From Adhaeribacter_A terreus (GTDB lineage Bacteria; Bacteroidota; Bacteroidia; Cytophagales; Hymenobacteraceae): a stretch of 64,000 nucleotides of DNA. Under the pieces are notes generated by a model. That model had not been told where the DNA came from. It worked only from the letters and a program-made list of their open reading frames with translations, and ran no database searches. The position numbers and the translations under genes were made by a program. Position 1 is the stretch's first letter, and each line of letters begins with the position of its first letter. Where the stretch lies: NCBI RefSeq assembly GCF_042657365.1, contig NZ_JBHSKT010000005.1:62001-126000 (forward strand). The letters run 5' to 3'. Shown here in pieces: positions 58,916 through 64,000 of this stretch.

Positions 58916-59803
58916 TTATTTTTTGCGTGCTATATAGATCAGGCTTGAATAATCTTTATTGTTTTTACTGGCGTAACTATTTGATTTATAACCGTTTAAA
59001 ACACTGTTGAACATTTTTGTTTTACCTGCTTTATACTTTTCGCTCAGCATGCTTACATAGTATGCATCGTATTTCATAGGTTTGGTATCTTCCAGGGCCA
59101 GTTTATGCTTCTTCAGGAACCGCTTCATGGTAGCTTGGTTGAAGTGATACAAATGACGTGGAACATCATAAGCTGCCCAATTTTCCCCGTATTTCTGTGC
59201 ATCTAAAGAATCTGCATTAGGAACGGCTACCAGCATAACTCCACCTGGTTTTAATAAAGAAAGTAATTCCTGAAATGTTTCATTCAAGGTGTGCACATGC
59301 TCTAATACGTGCCACATTGTAATTATTTCGAAGCTTTCTTCATCGAAGCGCTCAAGGCTTACTTTTTCAATGTATTTCCCTAGCTTTTCTTCTGCTTGTT
59401 TATTAGCCGTTAAGTTTGGTTCAAAGCCTTCTACTTTCCAGCCATCTTTCTGACAAGCCGCCAATACATATCCGGTACCGCAGCCATAATCCAGAATTGC
59501 TCCTTTCGGCGCCAGTTTATTGATCAGCTCCAGTTTATCTTTTACCGCAATAGAACGCACTACCTGGTACGCTTTATTGATAATGCCTTTGTTGGTATTG
59601 CTGTGCGAAATATAATCTTCCGATTCGTAATACGCGCCAATGCTTTCGGCATCCGGACGCGGATTCGTGAATTTGAAGCTGCAGTTTTCGCATTGCACAA
59701 TTACAAAGCTTTCCTGCGAAACCGATTTATCTTTTACAACTAAGAAGTTCTTAAACTCTGATTTCCCGCAAACCGGGCAATTCTCAAGGCGTTCGTAGGC
59801 CAT
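58916..59803 (-). CDS. Zinc-ribbon class I SAM methyltransferase
   Basis: A 295-residue protein with an N-terminal zinc ribbon (CPVCGKSEFKN ... CENCSFKFTNPRP; four Cys) and a Rossmann methyltransferase core: LDYGCGTGYVLAACQKDGW (AdoMet motif I), ITMWHVLEHVH (motif with W-H-V-L-E-H) and LLKPGGVMLVAVPNADS. This is the pattern of cyclopropane-unrelated, C-methyltransferase-like (methyltransferase type 11/23) proteins used in sugar or small-molecule methylation. The substrate is unknown. Its start codon abuts the mnmG stop with no gap. Confidence 0.88.
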   Translation of the reverse strand: MAYERLENCPVCGKSEFKNFLVVKDKSVSQESFVIVQCENCSFKFTNPRPDAESIGAYYESEDYISHSNTNKGIINKAYQVVRSIAVKDKLELINKLAPKGAILDYGCGTGYVLAACQKDGWKVEGFEPNLTANKQAEEKLGKYIEKVSLERFDEESFEIITMWHVLEHVHTLNETFQELLSLLKPGGVMLVAVPNADSLDAQKYGENWAAYDVPRHLYHFNQATMKRFLKKHKLALEDTKPMKYDAYYVSMLSEKYKAGKTKMFNSVLNGYKSNSYASKNNKDYSSLIYIARKK

Positions 59804-61666
59804 CTATTTTCCGAGGTATACCATTAAGACTGAAATATCGGCTGGCGATACACCGCTGATGCGGGAAGCCTGGCCAATTGTTTCCGGGTTTATTTTAAGC
59901 AGCTTCTGCCGCGCTTCGTGCGACAAGGCTGGCATTTTGGTGTAATCCAAGCGTTCGCGGATCACGTAGTTTTCGAGTTCCTTCATCCTGTCGGCGTGCT
60001 GGTTCTCTTTTTCAATGTAGCTTTCGTATTTAATTTCGATGCTGGCTTGTTCAATGCTTTCCGTGCTGTAGTTGCTCAGGAAGCTGGCCAATTCCGCATC
60101 GCCTTTGGCAATATGTTCGATCTCAATATTCGGACGCTTTAGCAGGTTAGAGGCTTTGGCTTTCTCTGAAATTGGCGCCGATTCTAAAGCCAGCAAGATC
60201 GTATTTACTTCCGAAGGTTCCACACTTTTCTTACGCAAATAGGTAGCGATTTCGGAAGTCTCTTTGATTTTCCTTTCTACTTTTTCTAAACGCGACGCAT
60301 CGGCTAAACCAAGGTCGTAACCAATTTTAGTAAGACGAATATCAGCATTATCCTGACGTAATAAAATTCTGTGTTCTGCGCGGGAAGTAAACATCCGGTA
60401 AGGTTCGTCGGTACCTTTGGTTACCAGGTCATCAATCAGTACACCAATGTATGCTTCGGAACGGCTCAGAATTACCGGCTCCTTTTCCTGAACTTTCTGG
60501 TGCGCATTTATCGCAGCCATTAAACCCTGGCAAGCGGCTTCTTCGTAACCGGTGGTGCCGTTAATTTGTCCGGCAAAATATAAGTTCTCTACCAGCTTTG
60601 TTTCTAAGGTATGGTTCAGCTGCGTTGGCGGGAAGAAATCGTATTCAATGGCGTAACCCGGACGGAACATTTTCGCGTTTTCGAAACCGGCAATTTTACG
60701 CAAAGCTTTGAACTGAACATCTTCCGGCAATGAGCTTGAGAAACCGTTTACATAAATTTCTACCGTGCTCCACCCTTCCGGTTCCACAAAGATCTGGTGA
60801 CGGTCTTTATCGGCGAAGCGGTTGATCTTATCTTCTATAGACGGACAATATCTTGGACCTAAACCCTGGATTCTTCCCTGGAACATTGGCGATTTTTCGA
60901 AGCCGGTTTTCAGGATTTCGTGAACTTCAGAATTGGTGTAGGTAATGTAGCAGCTGCGTTGTTTGGTTAATGGCTGGGTATCGGTGTAAGAGAATTTCGA
61001 AGGTTCAGCATCGCCAAACTGTTCTTCCATTTTAGAGTAATCCAGTGAACGACCATCGATGCGTGGTGGGGTTCCGGTTTTCATCCGGCCGCTTTCGAAA
61101 CCTAAAGAAACTAACTGCTCCGTGATTCCTTTTGCTGAACGTTCGGCAGCTCTGCCCCCACCCAGTTGCTTTTCGCCGATGTGAATGATACCGTTCAGGA
61201 AAGTGCCGTTGGTTAAGATCACCGCTTTTGAACGGATCTCAATTCCCATACTAGTTTTTACGCCGCAAACCCTACCGTTTTCTACGATCACTTCAGAAAC
61301 CATATCCTGCCAAAAATCGATGTTCAGGTTGTTCTCTAAAGCGGTACGCCATTCTTCGGAAAAACGCATCCGGTCGCTTTGCGCTCTTGGGCTCCACATT
61401 GCCGGGCCTTTGGAACGGTTAAGCATCCGGAATTGGATCATCGTTTTATCGGTGATGATTCCGCTCATTCCACCCAAAGCATCTACTTCTCTTACGATCT
61501 GGCCTTTCGCCACTCCTCCCATTGCCGGGTTGCACGACATTTGCGCAATGGTGTTCATATTCATTGTAACCAACAAAACTTTAGAACCCATTGTAGCTGC
61601 TGAATGTGCAGCTTCGCAACCTGCGTGACCGGCGCCAACTACTATAATATCGTATTCTGTAAACAT
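59804..61666 (-). CDS. mnmG: tRNA uridine-5-carboxymethylaminomethyl modification enzyme
   Basis: A 620-residue FAD/NADH enzyme that, with MnmE, makes the cmnm5 modification at U34 of tRNAs reading split codon boxes. Nucleotide motif IIVVGAGHAGCEAAHSAATMG at the N-terminus, and NTIAQMSCNPAMGGVAKGQI, TKTGFEKSPMFQG, and the C-terminal helical domain are as in the family. Length is typical. The gene precedes ybeY. mnmG is often close to the chromosome origin, which is one reason the AT-rich gap at 56.6 kb was examined. Confidence 0.96.
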   Translation of the reverse strand: MFTEYDIIVVGAGHAGCEAAHSAATMGSKVLLVTMNMNTIAQMSCNPAMGGVAKGQIVREVDALGGMSGIITDKTMIQFRMLNRSKGPAMWSPRAQSDRMRFSEEWRTALENNLNIDFWQDMVSEVIVENGRVCGVKTSMGIEIRSKAVILTNGTFLNGIIHIGEKQLGGGRAAERSAKGITEQLVSLGFESGRMKTGTPPRIDGRSLDYSKMEEQFGDAEPSKFSYTDTQPLTKQRSCYITYTNSEVHEILKTGFEKSPMFQGRIQGLGPRYCPSIEDKINRFADKDRHQIFVEPEGWSTVEIYVNGFSSSLPEDVQFKALRKIAGFENAKMFRPGYAIEYDFFPPTQLNHTLETKLVENLYFAGQINGTTGYEEAACQGLMAAINAHQKVQEKEPVILSRSEAYIGVLIDDLVTKGTDEPYRMFTSRAEHRILLRQDNADIRLTKIGYDLGLADASRLEKVERKIKETSEIATYLRKKSVEPSEVNTILLALESAPISEKAKASNLLKRPNIEIEHIAKGDAELASFLSNYSTESIEQASIEIKYESYIEKENQHADRMKELENYVIRERLDYTKMPALSHEARQKLLKINPETIGQASRISGVSPADISVLMVYLGK

Positions 61667-61716
61667 TAAAACTGTAATGGTTAAAAGTGTTTCACGTGAA
61701 ACATTCTTAAGTTCCC

Positions 61717-62148
61717 TTAAAAACTACGCAAAGATAAACATTTATCTTCTTCCTTGCGCATAGCTGCTTTCAATTCTGGTGTAGTATCGTCGTGCCCCAA
61801 AAGGTGCAACACGCCGTGAATCAATACCCGGTGAAGTTCATCATCAAATGGTACTTTCATTTCTTCAGCATTCTCTTTCACACGTTCCACGCTAACAAAA
61901 ATATCACCTTCAATAGTGCCCTCTTCGTCGGCATTATCAAAGGTGATAATATCTGTCAGGGTATCGTGATCGAGATACTCCAGGTTTATTTTGTGCAGGT
62001 AATCGTCGGAGCAGAAAATGTAAGTTAGTTCTCCAAGCTCGTAATTGTGGTTGTGGATAACTTGCTTTATCCACGCTTTTACCTGTTGATAATTCGTTAA
62101 TTCGAAGTGGATATCTTCCGTTTCGAAACTAATGTTTTCCTCAAGCAT
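61717..62148 (-). CDS. ybeY: Endoribonuclease YbeY
   Basis: A 143-residue metal-dependent RNase for 16S/17S rRNA 3'-end maturation and ribosome quality control. The zinc motif HGVLHLLGHDD (H-G-x-L-H-L-x-G-H) near the C-terminus is complete. Also DTLTDIITFDNADEEG. The start overlaps the ATPase gene by 8 bases. Confidence 0.94.
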   Translation of the reverse strand: MLEENISFETEDIHFELTNYQQVKAWIKQVIHNHNYELGELTYIFCSDDYLHKINLEYLDHDTLTDIITFDNADEEGTIEGDIFVSVERVKENAEEMKVPFDDELHRVLIHGVLHLLGHDDTTPELKAAMRKEEDKCLSLRSF

Positions 62149-62548
62149 TGTTTAGGAAAAACGTTAATTGCACGGTCTTACCATTGTTTGAGAACTTAAC
62201 TTCATCGCAAAGGTTACGCATTAAAAAGATACCGCGCCCTCCAGGATTTTCCAGGTTTTCCACAGCCGTTGGGTCTGGTAAAGATTCGGTATCGAAACCG
62301 TTTCCTTCGTCTTCAACTTCAAACTTTAAGTGGTCGTTATTTACCTGAAGCGTGAGATAAACGTTCTTGTCTTTATCGAATTTGTTGCCGTGACGGATAG
62401 CGTTATTTACAGATTCCGTTACAGCAACCATAATGTTACCATAGATATCGTCCTCGATCTGGAATTTATCTTTAGAGTTGTCGATAAAGCTTTCCACTAT
62501 GCGGATGTTTTCGATAATGGAGGGAATCTGAATTTTAACCTGATTCAT
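62141..62548 (-). CDS. Anti-sigma-like ATPase (HATPase_c, RsbW type)
   Basis: A 135-residue GHKL ATPase: NAIRHGNKFDKDKNVYLT (N box with N and H), VEDEGNGFDTESLPD (G1) and NPGGRGIFLMRNLCDEV (G2). Single-domain RsbW/SpoIIAB-like proteins phosphorylate anti-anti-sigma factors, though the partner is not next to it. In Bacteroidota the arrangement ATPase-ybeY-mnmG is often seen after DUF4175. Confidence 0.9.
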   Translation of the reverse strand: MNQVKIQIPSIIENIRIVESFIDNSKDKFQIEDDIYGNIMVAVTESVNNAIRHGNKFDKDKNVYLTLQVNNDHLKFEVEDEGNGFDTESLPDPTAVENLENPGGRGIFLMRNLCDEVKFSNNGKTVQLTFFLNNA

Positions 62549-62590
62549 AATTTTTTGGGAGTTGGTATTAAGCAGTACTGGGTTTTAATA

Positions 62591-64000
62591 TTAGTTTTTG
62601 CCAAGTTTCTGAAAGTATTCGTTAACCTCTTGCTTGTAATAAGGCGAAAAAGCCGGCGAAACGGTTTTCAGAATTTCGGTTTGTTTTTGTTTTTGTTTCA
62701 AATATTTCTCGAACGAAGGCGGAACCGGGGTTTGTCTTTCCTGCGCCGTCTGCGATTCGCGCTTGTTATCTAGTTCTCTTTCACGGGCCGACTTTTCTGC
62801 TTCCAGCAAACGGGTCATAATTTCCCGCTGGCGCATGATAGTTTGTTCTGTAAGTCGTTTATTAACGAGATCGGTTTCGGTTTGTTCCATCATTATCGCC
62901 AGATCTCCGAGTTTTCCGTTCCCGGGCTTTTCGCCTTTCTCCTGCCCTTGCTTTTGCAGCTCTTTTAAAGCCTGGCGCAAAGCTTCCTGTTGGGCAGCCA
63001 ATTTAGCTAATTCTTCCGACATAGATTTGCCCTGCCCCTGTCCTTTTTTCAAATCTTCGATCTTTTGATTCAATTCCGACTGCATTTGGGCCATATTTCC
63101 CTTCTTCGGCTTCTTACCACCCGGTTTGCTGCAGGTCTGGTCGCCTTTCATTTGCTGGGCCATCTGCTGCTGCATTTGCTTTAAGGCATCGTTTAGCATA
63201 AGCGCCAGGTTATTTATAGAGGTCATTGCCATTTGCTGGTGGCCGGTAGCTTTGCCCACGTTGCGTTCCTTGATCTCCTGCACCGCCGAATTGATGTGCT
63301 GGTTCATATTGCCCACTTCGCGCGTTACAAAGCTCTGGATCTGGAATACCCGTTTGGCCAAGGCATAAAGACTATCCTGGATCATTTTAGCGTCGTCTTT
63401 CAGCTTTAATTGCTGCTGCCCCAGCGCCACGAAACGCGGATCGGATTGGTTTACGGCCCGGAAATCTTTCATCAAAGCTTCTTCATCGAAAGAGAGTTTC
63501 AACAGGTTTTCCAGGATGGCGCGCAGGTCGTCGAGGTTTTCCTGGGCTTCTTCCATATCCTGGCTTTTTTTGCTTTGCTCCATCTTCTTAGCCAGTTTTT
63601 CCATTTTCTGGGCCGCGCTTTTCTGCGATTTCGAAGCTTTCTTGCTTTGGTTTTTCTCTAACGATTCCTGCGAATCCTGCTGGTCTTTTTCAATATCTTC
63701 CTGATCCTGGTCGGACTGGTCCATATCGTTTTCGCCTTTCAGATCTTTATCCAGCTTCTGCAGTTCGTCAATATCTTTCTTTACATCCTGAAATTCTTTA
63801 TTCAGTTGCTCCTGCTCTTTCTTTAATTGCTCTGAATCAGCTTTCTTTTCTTCGGTTTTCTCCGCAAGCTTTTCCTGCTCTTTAGCTATTTGCTCCAGCT
63901 GTTTCTGGGTAGTTTCCAGTTTCTGCTCAAATTGTAATTGCTTGAAAAGCTCTAAAGCGCGTTCCAGTTCTTTCTCTAAGGTATTCTCTTTATTATTGAG
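62591..64000 (-). CDS. DUF4175-like coiled-coil protein, 5' part cut
   Basis: At least 470 codons on the minus strand, open to the right edge; the ATG at 63724 is internal, because the frame continues upstream with no stop (LDKDLKGENDMDQS joins across it). The sequence is highly charged heptad coiled coil rich in Gln, Glu and Lys. The C-terminus QKLGKN and LLKLSFDEEALMKDFRAVNQSD are as in Bacteroidota DUF4175 proteins, which are large, membrane-anchored and of unknown function. Upstream of the ATPase gene by 42 bases. Confidence 0.8.
   Translation of the reverse strand, partial: LNNKENTLEKELERALELFKQLQFEQKLETTQKQLEQIAKEQEKLAEKTEEKKADSEQLKKEQEQLNKEFQDVKKDIDELQKLDKDLKGENDMDQSDQDQEDIEKDQQDSQESLEKNQSKKASKSQKSAAQKMEKLAKKMEQSKKSQDMEEAQENLDDLRAILENLLKLSFDEEALMKDFRAVNQSDPRFVALGQQQLKLKDDAKMIQDSLYALAKRVFQIQSFVTREVGNMNQHINSAVQEIKERNVGKATGHQQMAMTSINNLALMLNDALKQMQQQMAQQMKGDQTCSKPGGKKPKKGNMAQMQSELNQKIEDLKKGQGQGKSMSEELAKLAAQQEALRQALKELQKQGQEKGEKPGNGKLGDLAIMMEQTETDLVNKRLTEQTIMRQREIMTRLLEAEKSARERELDNKRESQTAQERQTPVPPSFEKYLKQKQKQTEILKTVSPAFSPYYKQEVNEYFQKLGKN

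Overview
This 64 kb window comes from a Bacteroidota chromosome, most likely order Cytophagales (Hymenobacteraceae-like). The signs are type IX secretion (T9SS) C-terminal sorting domains, an eukaryote-like 1,115-residue IleS, GldE-type CBS protein, DUF4175 next to a small histidine-kinase-fold protein, DUF721 near recF, TAnnTTTG promoters, and the general lack of Shine-Dalgarno sequences. It is mostly a housekeeping region; no tRNA, rRNA, CRISPR array, prophage or classical insertion sequence was seen.

Layout. 1-5 kb: cut membrane-protein gene, yebC, then secreted proteins (an unknown exported protein, a T9SS cargo, a beta-helix lipoprotein). 5.7-20 kb, nearly all minus strand: recJ, a TPR protein, a PpiD-like foldase, a GldE-like CBS protein, lptC, a FadL-like outer-membrane protein, coaX, an rluB-type pseudouridine synthase with a huge disordered N-terminus, scpB and a DksA-like protein. 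20-28 kb: lipoprotein, ribH, YfgM-like TPR protein, pdhA, recF, DUF721, a MORN/TonB-like protein and a SET protein. 28-38 kb: T9SS heparinase-like protein, thioesterase, another T9SS protein, DUF2939, a candidate structured ncRNA, fasciclin, rhomboid, prenyl synthase, and a GIY-YIG nuclease gene inside perfect 48-bp inverted repeats. 38-54 kb: rnr, an AT-rich orphan gene with a HEPN-type RxxxxH motif, a fused oligopeptide ABC ATPase, lspA, ileS, an MMPL/RND exporter and glyS. 54-64 kb: phosphate permease, a small acidic protein, an Ig-like lipoprotein, a methyltransferase, mnmG, ybeY, an anti-sigma-like ATPase and a DUF4175 protein cut by the right edge.

The unusual content is in the intergenic DNA. 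(1) A ~30-bp repeat, here called SIR30, occurs about 42 times (20 with the AAAACG end first on the plus strand, 22 on the minus strand), often at or across stop codons and next to intrinsic terminators. (2) Four ~700-bp composite repeats (4993-5709, 7678-8400, 21528-22206, 25970-26758) carry the same modules in the same order; one module folds into a long hairpin with compensatory base changes between copies. (3) A 420-bp unit has a single GIY-YIG nuclease gene between perfect 48-bp inverted repeats, and a 92-bp gene-less hairpin with the same arms lies 8 kb away, which looks like an autonomous/non-autonomous pair. (4) A ~230-nt candidate RNA gene lies at 34466-34694. These, together with the orphan HEPN-like gene, are the best leads for undescribed biology.

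All calls are from reading the sequence by eye; no database search was run. Copy counts and percent-like statements are hand counts.
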